Shown here: positions 37,474 to 48,311 of the stretch, piece by piece
Position numbering within the stretch: the stretch's first letter is position 1
Layout: every line of letters starts with the position of its first letter
Assembly: GCA_001305115.1 (NCBI GenBank)
Contig: BCAA01000003.1
Coordinates: 1-64,000 of the forward strand
Origin: Clostridia bacterium UC5.1-1E11
GTDB taxonomy: Bacteria; Bacillota; Clostridia; Oscillospirales; Acutalibacteraceae
Reading direction: 5' to 3'
DNA: 64,000 nucleotides
Translations under genes and position numbers: made by a program
Notes under the pieces: generated by a model
Database searches by the model: none
Seen by the model: the letters and a program-made list of their open reading frames with translations, nothing else
Told to the model about the DNA's origin: nothing

Positions 37474-38781
37474 TCATGCGGTATCTTTTCTACCGCGTTT
37501 TCTCGACGTTGTAATCTTGATCTTGACGGGCTTGCGGTCCGGATTATAAGTGAGCAGAGGCGGTTCGCCCTTTTCCACTGTCTCCGGTGTAATGGTCACT
37601 TGCTCCACTGTATAGTCCGAGGGAACCTCGTACATCAGCGGGGTTAGTATCTCCTCCATAATACTCCGCAACCCGCGTGCACCGGTTTTACGCTCAATCG
37701 TCTTGCGCGCAACCGCCCGCAGGGCCTCCGGCTGAAATTCCAAATTCACCTTGTCAAGCTGGAACAGCTTTTTATACTGGTTCAGCAGACTGTTCCGCGG
37801 CTCTGTGAGAATCCGCACCAACGAATCCTCGTCCAAGCCGTTCAACGCGGCAATGACCGGCAAACGGCCCACCAACTCGGGGATCAAGCCGAATTTTACC
37901 AAATCGTGCGGAATTACATCCTGCATCCATGCCGTGGTATCCAAGTCCTTTTTACTGCGCACTTCTGCGCCAAACCCCATCGAAGAGGAGGCAGTGCGCT
38001 TCTCCACGACCTTTTCCAAACCGTCAAAGGCTCCACCGCAGATGAACAGAATGTTGGAGGTATCGATCTGCAAGAACTCCTGCTGAGGATGCTTACGTCC
38101 GCCTTGTGGTGGTACATTGGAGACGGTCCCCTCCAAAATCTTCAACAACGCCTGCTGGACCCCCTCGCCACTCACGTCGCGAGTGATCGAGGGATTTTCC
38201 GACTTGCGGGCGATCTTGTCGATCTCATCAATATAGATGATCCCGCGTTCAGCGCGTTCAATGTCATAATCTGCCGCCTGAATCAGGCGCAAAAGGATGT
38301 TTTCCACGTCCTCACCCACATAACCGGCCTCTGTCAGTGTGGTAGCATCCGCGATGGCAAACGGCACATCCAGAATCTTGGCCAGCGTCTGTGCGAGAAG
38401 CGTCTTTCCCACACCCGTAGGCCCCAACAAAAGCACATTGCTCTTGGTGAGTTCCACATCGTCTTTTCCATAATAAATGCGCTTATAATGGTTGTAAACC
38501 GCCACAGACAGCGCGATCTTGGCCTCGTCCTGCCCAATCACATATTCGTCAAGCTGTTTTTTGACTTCCTGCGGCTTTGGCAGCACGGCGGAGGTCTCGC
38601 TGTAACTGCTCTTGCGGGCGTTCAGGCTGTTTTCATCCTCCAAAATGGACATACACAGCTCGATACACTCATCGCAGATATAGACGCCGGGTCCGGCGAT
38701 CAGCCGGCGCGCCTCGCTCTGCGGCTTCCCACAAAAGGAACAGCAAATGCCTCTCTCTTTGATGTCGTCGTTATTGGGCAT
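37474..38781 (-). CDS. clpX: ClpX ATPase subunit of ClpXP protease
   Basis: 435 residues from MPNND. The zinc-binding domain has [14 protein letters not shown] and [11 protein letters not shown]+ motifs are Walker [15 protein letters not shown] and Walker [14 protein letters not shown]; the IGF-type ClpP loop region and sensor 2 ([10 protein letters not shown]) follow. ClpX unfolds tagged proteins and feeds them to ClpP, whose gene lies 53 bases upstream. The C-terminus is basic ([12 protein letters not shown]). Confidence 0.97.
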   Translation of the reverse strand: MPNNDDIKERGICCSFCGKPQSEARRLIAGPGVYICDECIELCMSILEDENSLNARKSSYSETSAVLPKPQEVKKQLDEYVIGQDEAKIALSVAVYNHYKRIYYGKDDVELTKSNVLLLGPTGVGKTLLAQTLAKILDVPFAIADATTLTEAGYVGEDVENILLRLIQAADYDIERAERGIIYIDEIDKIARKSENPSITRDVSGEGVQQALLKILEGTVSNVPPQGGRKHPQQEFLQIDTSNILFICGGAFDGLEKVVEKRTASSSMGFGAEVRSKKDLDTTAWMQDVIPHDLVKFGLIPELVGRLPVIAALNGLDEDSLVRILTEPRNSLLNQYKKLFQLDKVNLEFQPEALRAVARKTIERKTGARGLRSIMEEILTPLMYEVPSDYTVEQVTITPETVEKGEPPLLTYNPDRKPVKIKITTSRKRGRKDTA

Positions 38782-38834
38782 TCGTATCACCAACCTATCT
38801 CATTCAAAAAAGGTTTTGTCTACATGGCAAGGGG

Positions 38835-39443
38835 TCAGCGGTGTTCAATGACCTTGTCGATCAAGCCATATTCCATCGCCTGTTCTGCGGTCATGAAATT
38901 GTCGCGTTCTGTATCCCGCTCAATGACTTCCAGCGGCTGGCCCGTGCGTTCCGCCAAAATTCGGTTCAAGCGCTTTTTGGTCTGTAGAATGTGGTTTGTG
39001 TGAATCTGGATATCCGTCGCCTGGCCTTGGGCGCCGCCGCTCGGCTGATGGATCATGATGTCACTGTTTGGCAGAGCAAGGCGCTTGCCTTTTGCACCGG
39101 CCGCCAGAAGAAACGCCCCCATACTGGCTGCCATGCCCATGCAGATGGTGGACACATCGCATTTGATATACTGCATTGTGTCGTAGATCGCCAGGCCAGC
39201 GGTCACCGATCCGCCGGGGCTATTGATATATAGAGAAATATCCTTGCTTGGGTCCTGCCCCTCCAGATAGAGCAGCTGCGCGACCACCAGGCTGGAAGTG
39301 GTATCATTTACCTCTTCTGTCAACATGATGATGCGGTCATTGAGCAAGCGGGAAAAAATATCGTAGGAACGCTCGCCGCGGCTCGTCTGCTCCACCACAT
39401 AGGGGACCAAGCTCATATCGGTATAGCTATTTCCAAAAATCAT
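38835..39443 (-). CDS. clpP: ClpP serine protease subunit
   Basis: About 202 residues from ATG 39443, behind GAGG. Another start nine residues later ([10 protein letters not shown]) is the form often annotated. Catalytic Ser107 in [10 protein letters not shown] and His132 in [13 protein letters not shown] are present, and the last helix is intact. It forms the 14-subunit chamber that degrades substrates delivered by ClpX. Set between tig and clpX as in most Firmicutes. Confidence 0.96.
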   Translation of the reverse strand: MIFGNSYTDMSLVPYVVEQTSRGERSYDIFSRLLNDRIIMLTEEVNDTTSSLVVAQLLYLEGQDPSKDISLYINSPGGSVTAGLAIYDTMQYIKCDVSTICMGMAASMGAFLLAAGAKGKRLALPNSDIMIHQPSGGAQGQATDIQIHTNHILQTKKRLNRILAERTGQPLEVIERDTERDNFMTAEQAMEYGLIDKVIEHR

Positions 39444-39599
39444 CCTAGAATCCTCGGTTCTCCACGCGAAAATCGATATAGGACTACCGCCGTGTTCCGC
39501 GTGGGAAGCACGGCGGCCTCTCCGGCAGAAAGGCTCACGCCCCTTGATGACAAACACGTACAGAGCTTTGGCCGCTTTTCCGCCGGTTATACAAAAATT

Positions 39600-40931
39600 T
39601 TATTCTGCGTCCTTGGCCTCCTCTGCCTTTGCTTCCTTCGCCTCATCGGCCTCTGTCACAACGGCAGTATCGCGCACGACCTGGATGGCCTTCTCAACCG
39701 CAATATCCTTCACAAGCTCTTCCTTCGGAATAAAGGACTTCACCTTATCAACCTCGAGCTCGTAGTTTTTAGCAAGCTTCTCATACTCTGCTTCCAGATC
39801 AGCATCTGTTGGCTGAATGTTTTCAAGTTCAGCAATCTTCTCCAACGCAAGGCGAACCTTGACCTGGCGCTCTGCCTGCGGGCGGAAGGACTGACGCAGC
39901 CCATCCATATTCATACCCGTGTACTGCAGGTATGTATTCAGGTTCAAACCCTGAGACTGCAAACGATAGGCAAAATCGCGCACATCGTCGTTGATGCGGT
40001 TGGTATACATCGCCTCTGGAATCTCTGCCTGGACCAGCTCTACGAGCTTATCAATCAGCTGATTTTCCACACCGTCCTTCGCCTGTGCTTCCGCAGCATC
40101 TTCCAGCTTCTTGCGAACATCGGCCTTGTACTCATCGAGCGTATCAAAGTCGCTGACATCTTTCACAAAATCGTCGTCGACCTCCGGCAGTTCCTTCACC
40201 TTGATCTCATGCAGCTTGATCTTAAAGACCGCCTCTTTACCGGCGAGCTCTTTTGCCTGGTAATCCTCCGGGAACGTCACGTTCACGTCGAACTCTTCAC
40301 CCGTGGTATGGCCGACCACCTGCTCTTCAAAACCAGGGATAAACTGTCCAGAACCGAGTGTCAGGCTGAAGTTTTCCGCCTTACCGCCTTCAAATGCAAC
40401 GCCGTCCACAAAACCCTCAAAATCGATCACTGCAATGTCATCGTTCTGTGCAGCGCGGTCCTCAACCGTCACCATACGGGAATTGCGGTCCTGTACCTTT
40501 GCAATTTCAGCGTCAACGGCCTCATCGGTCACAGCGACCTTGGCCTTCTTCGCCTCAATGCCCTTATAGCCTTCGATCTGTACCTCCGGCTTCGTGGTAA
40601 TGGTAGCCTTGAATACCAGGCCATCCTTGCCGGCAGAAACGAGATCAAAATCAATTTTATCTTCAATCATGTCAAGCTTCGCTTCGTTGACAGCCGCTTC
40701 CAGCGCGTCCGGATAGAGCGCATTGATGGCATCCTCATAGAAGACCTCTGCCCCATAGTACTTTTCCACAAAAGCACGCGGAGCCTTGCCCTTGCGGAAA
40801 CCGGGGATCATGATCTTCTTATTCTGTTTGCGATATGCTTGATCCACCGCTTTTTCAAAGGATGCGCCGTCGATTTCTACTTCCAGCTGGTAACGGTTGG
40901 TGTCAACCTTGTTGCTTGATTTCAGAGCCAT
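39600..40931 (-). CDS. tig: Trigger factor, ribosome-bound chaperone and prolyl isomerase
   Basis: 443 residues: the N-terminal ribosome-binding domain with the signature GFRKGKAPRAFVEKYYG, a central FKBP-type isomerase domain (about 165-245, VIDFEGFVDGVAFEGGKAEN then FVDV-like FDVNVTFPED), and the C-terminal cradle. The tail is rich in Ala, Glu and Lys (EAKEAKAEEAKDAE). AGGAGG precedes the ATG. It meets nascent chains at the ribosome exit and starts the tig-clpP-clpX-lon-engB cluster. Confidence 0.97.
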   Translation of the reverse strand: MALKSSNKVDTNRYQLEVEIDGASFEKAVDQAYRKQNKKIMIPGFRKGKAPRAFVEKYYGAEVFYEDAINALYPDALEAAVNEAKLDMIEDKIDFDLVSAGKDGLVFKATITTKPEVQIEGYKGIEAKKAKVAVTDEAVDAEIAKVQDRNSRMVTVEDRAAQNDDIAVIDFEGFVDGVAFEGGKAENFSLTLGSGQFIPGFEEQVVGHTTGEEFDVNVTFPEDYQAKELAGKEAVFKIKLHEIKVKELPEVDDDFVKDVSDFDTLDEYKADVRKKLEDAAEAQAKDGVENQLIDKLVELVQAEIPEAMYTNRINDDVRDFAYRLQSQGLNLNTYLQYTGMNMDGLRQSFRPQAERQVKVRLALEKIAELENIQPTDADLEAEYEKLAKNYELEVDKVKSFIPKEELVKDIAVEKAIQVVRDTAVVTEADEAKEAKAEEAKDAE

Positions 40932-41211
40932 TTTTATTCCTCCTGCAAAATTGCAAATTATCTTAGTTATTATAGCACAACAGTTCAGGATATTCCACCC
41001 ATTGTAAAAATATTCAAAATTTATTCACGGCTACATGGAAGGCAGAACACAGGCCATCCGAAAAAACAGCCAAAGCCGGTAGATGGCCCTTCTCCTGCAG
41101 GCGTCTCCCAATGAGACATGAAAGGAGATATTTCTGCGAGAAACACAGAGCACCTTTGTGCATACACGGTTTCTTCGCTTTACAGATCCGTGGGACCTCT
41201 TTCAAGAAAGT

Positions 41212-41907
41212 CTACGCCCCTCGTACAAGCAGTGGCATAAACCCTAAATGATCGCACGAAATCAACACCATCTTGATGCCGGCATACTCGCCGGTGATGG
41301 CGCGCCGCGCCGCCTGGCTGCCGTGGATATGCCCAAAATAACAGGTCTTGATTCCACGCTTGACCAGCGTGTCGAGGATTTCCCGGCATTCTGCACCATC
41401 ATACACCGGCGGATAGTGCAAAAACACCACCGGTTCACCTCCCTGGCGAATTCCATCGTCGATAGAAGCGTTCAATCGTCCAACTTCGCGATTGACAATT
41501 TTGACATCCTCTTCACTCTCTGCGTTATAAAGCCATCCGCGCGTGCCGCAGAGTGCCATACCATTCGCGAGAACCGCCGAATTATGAATCACGCCGATGC
41601 TGTCAAAACCTTTTTCTGCTAGGAAAGTTTCGATCTTCTTGCGGGTAGACCACCAATAGTCGTGGTTTCCCTTCAAAAGCCATTTCCTGCCCGGGAGCGA
41701 GTGAATGAACGCAAAGTCCTTTTCTGTCTCCTCCAGCCGCATCGCCCAAGAGATGTCTCCAGCAATCACGACGGTATCTGTCTCCGAGACAACGGCACGC
41801 CAGTTCTTTTCCAGTTTTTTTACGTAACCCTGCCAACCTTCAAAGACATCCATTGGCTTATCCGTCCCCAAGGAAAGGTGCAGGTCCGCAATTGCAAATA
41901 CCGCTAT
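41212..41907 (-). CDS. Calcineurin-type metallophosphoesterase with non-AUG start
   Basis: About 232 residues. Metal motifs: ADLHL (N-terminus), VVIAGDISWAM, LKGNHDYWW, LHYPPVY and FGHIHGS. The first ATG (41871) would delete the DLH metal ligands. In frame upstream the sequence VFAIADLHLSLGTDKPMD begins at an ATA codon (41905-41907) eight bases after AAAGGA, so ATA, or an ATG misread as ATA, is the likely start. Related Firmicutes proteins are single-domain phosphoesterases of unknown substrate. It lies before threonine synthase on the same strand. Confidence 0.85.
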   Translation of the reverse strand: MAVFAIADLHLSLGTDKPMDVFEGWQGYVKKLEKNWRAVVSETDTVVIAGDISWAMRLEETEKDFAFIHSLPGRKWLLKGNHDYWWSTRKKIETFLAEKGFDSIGVIHNSAVLANGMALCGTRGWLYNAESEEDVKIVNREVGRLNASIDDGIRQGGEPVVFLHYPPVYDGAECREILDTLVKRGIKTCYFGHIHGSQAARRAITGEYAGIKMVLISCDHLGFMPLLVRGA

Positions 41908-41953
41908 TGTAATCGTCCTTTCTATGGAAGGCCGCGAGGGCCTGCTGCTTGCT

Positions 41954-43465
41954 TTATCTGGAAATTCCCAATCCGCTGAGCACCATATCGCTCATATGAT
42001 CTGGCGTACAACACTGTGTAAAGCGGACGGGTTTACCCTCCAAAGCAGAGATCGGCGCCGGTACCGGCGCGCCGGTGAGCGCTTCGAGGGTATGCACATT
42101 TTCCAGGTCGCTGCTGTCCCCTTTTTTCGAATCGATGGACAACAAAACGCTGGTTGCAAATTTGTATGGGTTTGCTGTAGATGCGACTACCGTGGGCGTC
42201 TTTTCATCCTGTGTCTCCGCCAGATAATGACGATACACCTGTACCGCTACCGCCGTGTGGGTATCGCACACATAGTGGGACATATGATAAACTTCAGCGA
42301 TTGCCTCGCCTGTCTGCGTATCGTCGCAAAAACCTGCGTGGAAGATTTCATGCAGCTTCTGCAGGATCTCCGGCCCCACTTCATAACGCCCGGTTTCAGA
42401 GAGCTGTTTCATCCAACCTGCCACACGCGCGCTGTCCCGGTCGGTAAGATCGTACAGCAGGCGTTCCAGATTGCTGGATACCAAAATATCCATGGACGGC
42501 GAGATCGTTGTGAAGAACTGACGGTTGCGGTCATATACACCCGTGCGCAGGAACTCCGTCAGTACATTGTTCGCATTGGAGGCGCAGATCAGCTTATGAA
42601 CTGGCAGCCCCATTTTCTTTGCATAATAGGCAGCCAGGATATTGCCAAAGTTGCCCGTGGGAACCACGATATTGATTTCCTGACCCAGCTGTATCTTTCC
42701 TTCTTTCAGAAGATCGCTGTACGCAGAGAAATAGTAGACGATCTGCGGCAGCAAGCGTCCCCAATTGATCGAATTTGCGCTGGAGAACATCATACCGTTT
42801 TCCTCCAGCTTTTCCTTCATAATTGGATCGGTGAAGATACGCTTCACACCGGTTTGTGCATCGTCGAAATTCCCCTCAATGGCACATACCGCTACATTGC
42901 CGCCCTCCTGAGTGGTCATCTGCGTCTTTTGCATGGCGCTTACACCGTTTTGCGGATAAAATACCAGGATTTTCGTCCCCTCCACATCGCGGAAGCCCTC
43001 CAGCGCGGCCTTGCCGGTATCTCCGGAAGTCGCCACCAGAATCACCGCCGTCTTATCCGAGTGGATCTTTTTCAGCGATTTTGTCAACAGGTGCGGCAGA
43101 ATTTGGAGCGCCATGTCCTTAAATGCACAGGTCGGCCCGTGCCACAATTCCAGCAAATAGACGGGAGCCGGGCAATTTGGCAGCTCCACCAGGGGCGCGG
43201 GATGCCCACCGGAAAATTTTTCTCCACCATAGGCCTTTTCCACACACTCACGGATTTCTTCTGCGGTAAAGTCTGTCAAAAAGTCGCCGAGAATCCGCTC
43301 TGCGCGCTGGAGATAGGTGCCATCTCTTAACTCCTCCAGCACGGAGGAGTCGTACTGCGGCAAATTTTCAGGCACAAAAAGGCCTCCATCCCCGCTGATT
43401 CCCTGCGCAATGGCCTGCGCCGCGGAGACCTGTTCGGCGCTGTTCCTTGTGCATTGATAGTTCAT
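41954..43465 (-). CDS. thrC: Threonine synthase
   Basis: 503 residues from ATG 43465 behind AAGGAGG. The pyridoxal-phosphate lysine is in GPTCAFKDMALQ, and the N-terminal YQCTRNSAEQVSAAQAIAQG and SGDTGKAALEGF phosphate-binding loop are typical of the long (class I) form. The enzyme converts O-phosphohomoserine to threonine, the last step of the pathway. A consensus promoter lies about 105 bases upstream. No other threonine genes are adjacent. Confidence 0.95.
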   Translation of the reverse strand: MNYQCTRNSAEQVSAAQAIAQGISGDGGLFVPENLPQYDSSVLEELRDGTYLQRAERILGDFLTDFTAEEIRECVEKAYGGEKFSGGHPAPLVELPNCPAPVYLLELWHGPTCAFKDMALQILPHLLTKSLKKIHSDKTAVILVATSGDTGKAALEGFRDVEGTKILVFYPQNGVSAMQKTQMTTQEGGNVAVCAIEGNFDDAQTGVKRIFTDPIMKEKLEENGMMFSSANSINWGRLLPQIVYYFSAYSDLLKEGKIQLGQEINIVVPTGNFGNILAAYYAKKMGLPVHKLICASNANNVLTEFLRTGVYDRNRQFFTTISPSMDILVSSNLERLLYDLTDRDSARVAGWMKQLSETGRYEVGPEILQKLHEIFHAGFCDDTQTGEAIAEVYHMSHYVCDTHTAVAVQVYRHYLAETQDEKTPTVVASTANPYKFATSVLLSIDSKKGDSSDLENVHTLEALTGAPVPAPISALEGKPVRFTQCCTPDHMSDMVLSGLGISR

Positions 43466-43570
43466 GTTGTTTCCTCCTTCTGTTTTCCGCCGTCCCAAAG
43501 CGCGATTGAAAGCCCCCAAGCAGACGCGGGAGCACTTGACGAATTTCAGCCGCGCTCTTGTCGCCGTTCT

Positions 43571-43599
43571 ATTTTATAATAGAAATCTACAGTTGTCAA
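43571..43599 (-). promoter_or_regulatory. Promoter of thrC
   Basis: TTGACA (43594-43599) and TAAAAT (43571-43576) with a 17-base spacer on the minus strand. The -35 box touches the end of the upstream dipeptidase gene. Confidence 0.7.
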
Positions 43600-44521
43600 A
43601 GAGAAGTGAAAAAACGGTACGCATTGTCAAAAAAGATCGCCTGAACCAAGGTTTCTGGGTAATTATGACGCAACAAACATTCTGCCAACGCTTCAACGGA
43701 CTCCACACCCGTCATTCCATCCGGCAAATCCGTTCCGTCGAAATCCCCACCGATGGCTACGGTGTTTTCGCCGCCCAATGCCAAAAAGTGTTCAATATGC
43801 CGCATGACGTCCTCGATGCCCGCTTGCCAGGAATCATCCAAGAACCGGCGCACAAAGGTCACGCCAACTACACCACCCCGGTCACGATGGTGCAGAACTG
43901 CTCATCCGTCAGGTTCCGTAAACTCCCACAAAGCTTACGGGAGTCGGAGTGCGTGGCAAGGAACGGCCCCTCGATCTGCTCGGCCACATCCCAAAAAAGA
44001 GGTTCGCTCGCATGGGAAACATCCACGGCAATGCGGTTGCGCTCCAGTTCGCGCACCACCTCGCGCCCAAACGGCGTCAATCCTTTTGGGTGAACCACCT
44101 CTGCGCCATCTCCAATCTCACAGGAAGCGTTCCAGGTAAGGGTGACCGCTTTCACACCGCACGCTTTTAACCGGGCTACACGCTCTACCTTCCCACCGAG
44201 CGCCGCTCCACCCTCTACGGTAAAAAGTGCGCCGCATTTGCCGGACGGCTGTACCTCCTGAAAATCCGATGCGCACCGGCAGATCTTCAACTTGTCGCTG
44301 TGTAGTTGTTCCTGCCGCAAAAGCTCACGGTACACCGCCTCGTAGTAGCGGTATGCCTCTTCTCCGCGCAGTTCATCGGGAATCCAAACCGCAAAGCATT
44401 GAAACCACGGATGGTAGGCCGCCCCGCGTTTCAAGCAAAGGTGCAGGTCGTTGTCCCAAAGATCCTTGCCCTGTTTCCAGCACTCTGCGATGGTATCGCA
44501 ATGCAGATCAAAATAGTTCAT
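43596..44521 (-). CDS. Membrane dipeptidase, peptidase family M19 (frameshift near 43876)
   Basis: From ATG 44521: [12 protein letters not shown] gives the first zinc ligands (HxD), then FTVEGGAAL with the bridging Glu, VDVSHASEPLFW and ATHSDSRKLCGSLRNLTDEQ. The frame then ends; the rest (VGVTFVRRFLDDSW, IGGDFDGTDLPDGM) follows in another frame to the stop at 43596, giving about 308 residues. The break lies in a GGGG/CCCC run. M19 enzymes split dipeptides, often with D-residues. Confidence 0.88.
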
Positions 44522-44870
44522 ACCCGCCTCCATCAAATGCATCTTTGAGGTATTCAATCGCCAGTCCTTCCTCTCCGACTACAACGGCAGCTACATCAAA
44601 ACGCGGTTGCAAACGGGATGGATGCTCCTGTAAATAACAAAGGGCCGTTTGGATGATCCGTCTCTGCTTAGCCGGTGTCACCGCTTCCAAAGGACCGGTC
44701 CCCGCATCCTGCGCACGGGTTTTAACCTCTATAAAAACAATATACGGACCATCCACAGCAATCATGTCAATCTCGCCGTAGCGGCTGTGATAGTTCTGTT
44801 CCAGAAGCTTCCACCCTTTCCCCCGCAGAAGGCCGGCGACCTGTTCTTCGCCATAGGCCCCGCGGTTCAA
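44508..44870 (-). CDS. YraN/UPF0102 family endonuclease-fold protein
   Basis: About 120 residues. The core [20 protein letters not shown], then [20 protein letters not shown] matches the E-x(n)-D-x(n)-ExK restriction-endonuclease-like centre. It begins at TTG 44870, six bases after GGGGGAG, and overlaps the rnhB stop (TTGA). YraN proteins are nearly universal; their role may be in DNA processing but is not firmly known. It overlaps the dipeptidase start downstream by 14 bases. Confidence 0.88.
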   Translation of the reverse strand: MNRGAYGEEQVAGLLRGKGWKLLEQNYHSRYGEIDMIAVDGPYIVFIEVKTRAQDAGTGPLEAVTPAKQRRIIQTALCYLQEHPSRLQPRFDVAAVVVGEEGLAIEYLKDAFDGGGYELF

Positions 44871-45484
44871 AAGGTCTCCCCCAAAATCTTCTTTAAAAAA
44901 GAACGCCGGTGGATAGGGCACGGACCATACTGTAAAAGGCATTCCCGGTGCAGTTTCGTTCCATATCCCTTATGCTTGGCAAATTGATATTCCGGATACA
45001 GCTTGTCCAATTCGAGCATCAAGCGGTCCCTGCTTACCTTTGCCAGGATAGAAGCGGCAGCAATGTTCGCAGAACAAGCATCCCCCTTGACAATCGTCTC
45101 CCCTGGAATGTCCAGCGGCGGCATCCGGTTGCCGTCGACCAAAACATAATCCGGACGAACCGAAAGCCCTTCGCAGGCACGGCGCATCGCCAAAAAAGTT
45201 GCCTGTAAAATATTGATCGTATCGATCTCCTGCTCGGTGGCAAACGCGATCGAGTAGCTCAATGCGGTCTTTTGGATCACATCAAAAAGCTGTTCCCGTT
45301 TCTTTTCCGTCAATTTCTTTGAGTCGTTTAGGCCTTCGATCTCTGCACCCACGGGCAAAAGAACAGCGGCAGCGAACACCGGGCCGGCCAGAGGGCCACG
45401 TCCCGCTTCGTCGATGCCGCATACCTGTACAAAGCCCCGCCGATGCGCCGCCGACTCGTATGCAAACCAGTCGATCTGTTCCAT
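44867..45484 (-). CDS. rnhB: Ribonuclease HII
   Basis: 205 residues. Catalytic acids lie in [14 protein letters not shown] and in [32 protein letters not shown] is the other hallmark. It cuts RNA in RNA-DNA hybrids and removes misinserted ribonucleotides. The start at 45484 gives the usual length. It overlaps yraN by four bases and follows rbgA by seven, in the conserved order rplS-lepB-rbgA-rnhB-yraN. Confidence 0.96.
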   Translation of the reverse strand: MEQIDWFAYESAAHRRGFVQVCGIDEAGRGPLAGPVFAAAVLLPVGAEIEGLNDSKKLTEKKREQLFDVIQKTALSYSIAFATEQEIDTINILQATFLAMRRACEGLSVRPDYVLVDGNRMPPLDIPGETIVKGDACSANIAAASILAKVSRDRLMLELDKLYPEYQFAKHKGYGTKLHRECLLQYGPCPIHRRSFLKKILGETF

Positions 45485-45491
45485 ACGCACC

Positions 45492-46373
45492 TCATTTTCT
45501 CGCCGGGGCGGGGGCCGCCTCCAGCGTAATCCGCCCCATCTTCGCGCCACGGAATTCATCCAGCACGGCGATGGAGGCGCGTTCTGTGTCGATCTCGCCA
45601 CCAGAGATCAACATACCGCGCTTTTTGCCGATCCATTCCAGAATTTCATAACCCTTCATCCCAGAAAGGTCCATATCGCCCAGCTTATACCGCTGTTTAA
45701 CCGCATCCGCATACTGGTCGCGCAAGACCTCCAGCAGGCGGGAAGCAAGATGTTCGGTATCCACCACCTCGTCCTTGACCGCCCCCGTAAAGGCCAAGCG
45801 TTCACCGACCTCCTTGTCCTCGAACTTTGGCCACAACACGCCGGGGGTATCCAGGAGTTCAAACCCCTTGGCAATGGAAAACCACTGATTGGAGCGCGTA
45901 ACGCCTGGGCGATCCTCCACGTTTGCCTTTCCACCCTTGGAAAGGCGGTTAATCAGGGAACTTTTCCCCACATTGGGAATCCCCACCACCATCACACGAA
46001 TTTGACGGCACACCATTCCCTTGGCCTCCCAAGCCGCAATGCGCTCTTTTAGGACTTCCTTAACCAATGGAATAAAACCATTCAGACCTCGGTTGGTCTT
46101 GCAGTCGATGGCAATCGCCGGGATTCCTTGCGACTGGAAATAAGCGATCCAGCGAGCCGTCTGCACGGGATCTGCCATATCGCACTTATTCATCAAAATA
46201 ACGCGCGGTTTGTTTTGAATCAGCTTATCCAAGACCGGATTCCGGCTGCTGACCGGCACGCGCGCATCGATGATCTCCGCCACTGCGTCCACCAACTTGA
46301 GGCTCTTTTCAATTTGCCGTTTGGTCCGCGTCATATGACCGGGGAACCACTGAATCGACTGTGCTTCGCTCAT
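45492..46373 (-). CDS. rbgA: Ribosome biogenesis GTPase RbgA (YlqF)
   Basis: 293 residues with circularly permuted GTPase motifs: G4 NKCDMADP precedes G1 [14 protein letters not shown], then G3 [10 protein letters not shown]. The N-terminal [20 protein letters not shown] is the YlqF signature. It drives a late step of 50S assembly in the cytoplasm. Its place between lepB and rnhB is typical. Confidence 0.95.
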   Translation of the reverse strand: MSEAQSIQWFPGHMTRTKRQIEKSLKLVDAVAEIIDARVPVSSRNPVLDKLIQNKPRVILMNKCDMADPVQTARWIAYFQSQGIPAIAIDCKTNRGLNGFIPLVKEVLKERIAAWEAKGMVCRQIRVMVVGIPNVGKSSLINRLSKGGKANVEDRPGVTRSNQWFSIAKGFELLDTPGVLWPKFEDKEVGERLAFTGAVKDEVVDTEHLASRLLEVLRDQYADAVKQRYKLGDMDLSGMKGYEILEWIGKKRGMLISGGEIDTERASIAVLDEFRGAKMGRITLEAAPAPARK

Positions 46374-46396
46374 AAAATCCCTCCTGTCGGGCTTTC

Positions 46397-46987
46397 TTAT
46401 AAAATCTTTCCAAAACGGCTAAAGGGAAATACAACGAGTTCCGCCTTTCCCAAAACATAGCGCTCGTCGATCATTCCCACAGAACTGTTGCGGCTGTCCT
46501 TAGAGACCGCACGATTGTCTCCCAGTACAAAGAGGTGCCCCTCTGGAACCGTCAACGGATATGTGTAGTCGGACGGCTGCGTCGTAATCCCATTCGCAAT
46601 GTAGGCGCTTTCATCCAGCGCCTGTCCATCCACGTAGACCGTACCGGTCTCGAAATCGATATCGACCGTCTGATTCTCAAGGGCAATCACACGTTTGATA
46701 ATGGGCTCTTGCAGCTTCGCAGTGTGGGTAATCACCACCACATCACCGGGCTGTGGACGGTAAAAATAACTGGTCAACAAAACGCGGTCGTTATCTTGTA
46801 ACGTCGGCAGCATCGATGGCCCGCTCACATTGACAATACGAAATAACAGCGTGAATAGAAGCACCACTACGATCAGCGAAGAGGACAGAGCCTCCAACCA
46901 CTCGTAGCAGTGCGTCACCAACCGTGTCGCCGGCGATGCAATATGGCGTGGGCCGCCAGAATATCCCAATTCCTCCCGATCATTCAA
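46397..46987 (-). CDS. lepB: Signal peptidase I (second copy)
   Basis: 196 residues, one N-terminal membrane helix (LSSSLIVVVLLFTLLFRIVN). Catalytic Ser58 in SGPSMLPTL and Lys98 in EPIIKRVIA, plus the box GDNRAVSKDSR. It removes signal peptides on the outer face of the membrane. It is closely similar to the gene just upstream, so the pair arose by tandem duplication. Confidence 0.95.
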   Translation of the reverse strand: MNDREELGYSGGPRHIASPATRLVTHCYEWLEALSSSLIVVVLLFTLLFRIVNVSGPSMLPTLQDNDRVLLTSYFYRPQPGDVVVITHTAKLQEPIIKRVIALENQTVDIDFETGTVYVDGQALDESAYIANGITTQPSDYTYPLTVPEGHLFVLGDNRAVSKDSRNSSVGMIDERYVLGKAELVVFPFSRFGKIL

Positions 46988-47011
46988 CAGGGACCAGAGC
47001 TCCTTTTTTCA

Positions 47012-47614
47012 TTATGCTACCCATCCGAACGCAGAAAACGGCTGATAGATCATCTGCACTTTTCCAATGATGCAGCGCTGGTCGATCATACCGACTTCAG
47101 AGTCACGGCTGTCCTTGGAAACAATGCGGTTATCGCCCAGCACAAACACATGCCCTTCCGGCACCGTCTGTGGAAATTCCACATCGTACTGATCCCGCGT
47201 GATTCCATTCTGAATGTACGCACTTTCGTCAAGCTGCTGGCCATCCACATAAACATAGCCGTTATCAAAGTCAATGTCTACGGTCTGTCCTTCTGTAGCA
47301 ATGATACGCTTGACAATCACCTCGTCGAGCGCTGTACCAGAACCATCTACAACAACAATATCCCCCGCCTGCGGAGCGTAACCTATACAGGATACCCACA
47401 CTTTATATTGATCCATCAGCGTGGGTTCCATCGACGGCCCGGAAACTGTAATGCTGCGGATGACAAATGTAAAGAACACCATAATAAGGATCAAGGCGGG
47501 GATGATCGCCTCCATCCATTCGTAGCAACCTTTGACCGCTTTTCCCTGCAGAGGGCCCTCGTCCCCGGCGCGCTCCTCCTCTGGGAAGGATAAATTTTGC
47601 CGCTCCAAAGCCAA
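47012..47614 (-). CDS. lepB: Signal peptidase I (first copy)
   Basis: 200 residues: a 35-residue cytoplasmic part, membrane helix (IIPALILIMVFFTFVIRSIT), Ser61 in SGPSMEPTL, Lys102 in EVIVKRIIA and the box GDNRIVSKDSRDSEVGMID. It lies downstream of rplS and 24 bases before the second lepB. The two share the same architecture, and differences centre on the substrate-binding loops. Confidence 0.95.
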   Translation of the reverse strand: MALERQNLSFPEEERAGDEGPLQGKAVKGCYEWMEAIIPALILIMVFFTFVIRSITVSGPSMEPTLMDQYKVWVSCIGYAPQAGDIVVVDGSGTALDEVIVKRIIATEGQTVDIDFDNGYVYVDGQQLDESAYIQNGITRDQYDVEFPQTVPEGHVFVLGDNRIVSKDSRDSEVGMIDQRCIIGKVQMIYQPFSAFGWVA

Positions 47615-47702
47615 TCACCTGCTTTCTCAACTCTACGGGCCGCAACACGCCCGCGCGATAAAGAAAAAAGGGACATCATCTGTCCCTTTTCCAATCCAAT
47701 GC

Positions 47703-48047
47703 TTATCTGATTTGTTCCTTGACCTTCGCAGCCTTGCCGACTCTGTCGCGCAGGAAATACAACTTCGCGCGGCGCACACGGCCCTTGCGAACAATCTTGA
47801 TGCCCTTGACGTTGGGGGAATGCAGCGGGAAAACTCTCTCCACGCCGACGCCATAGGAAACACGGCGAACGGTAAATGTCTCGGAGATACCGGAACCCTT
47901 GCGTGCAATCACTGTGCCCTCAAAGACCTGGATTCTCTCGCGGTCACCTTCACGAATGTTTACGTCGATGCGGATGGTATCGCCCACCTCAAACTGGGGA
48001 ATTTCCGCCTTCACGGAATCCTGAGCAATCAATTTCAATGCGTCCAT
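47703..48047 (-). CDS. rplS: 50S ribosomal protein L19
   Basis: 114 residues: [20 protein letters not shown], the [20 protein letters not shown] strand pair, and [20 protein letters not shown], all typical. L19 sits at the interface of the two subunits. It starts the rplS-lepB-lepB-rbgA-rnhB-yraN operon and has AGGAGG and a clear promoter upstream. Confidence 0.97.
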   Translation of the reverse strand: MDALKLIAQDSVKAEIPQFEVGDTIRIDVNIREGDRERIQVFEGTVIARKGSGISETFTVRRVSYGVGVERVFPLHSPNVKGIKIVRKGRVRRAKLYFLRDRVGKAAKVKEQIR

Positions 48048-48180
48048 GTTAGATCCTCCTAAATTTTTCAGACATTCATGCCACGAGAACCATGGCAGAG
48101 GACTGTCCGCTTCAATGTCACGGAATCATCCGGGCACTGAACCCCACCGAAAGAGTGCGGCGGTTTCCAAATGCTTATAT

Positions 48181-48209
48181 AGCATACCACAATCCGCCAA
48201 AAGGTGCAA
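48181..48209 (-). promoter_or_regulatory. Promoter of the rplS operon
   Basis: TTGCAC (48204-48209) and TATGCT (48181-48186) with 17 bases between. The 125-base leader could hold an L19 autoregulatory leader, but I cannot confirm its fold. Confidence 0.7.
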
Positions 48210-48311
48210 GGATTTTTTCAATTTTCTTGCAGCCTCTCTATGTTTTTCCCATTGGATTGCAAAGCAATATGCCTCTTTTTTCTACACAGATATGAGCCCG
48301 TCCGGCTTCCC

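Noticed and set aside
39492..43330. Long plus-strand frames opposite tig and thrC
   Set aside because: Codon-bias shadows of highly expressed minus-strand genes.
48048..48180. L19 leader RNA upstream of rplS
   Set aside because: Position fits, but I could not fold a recognisable L19 leader by eye; left as a remark only.
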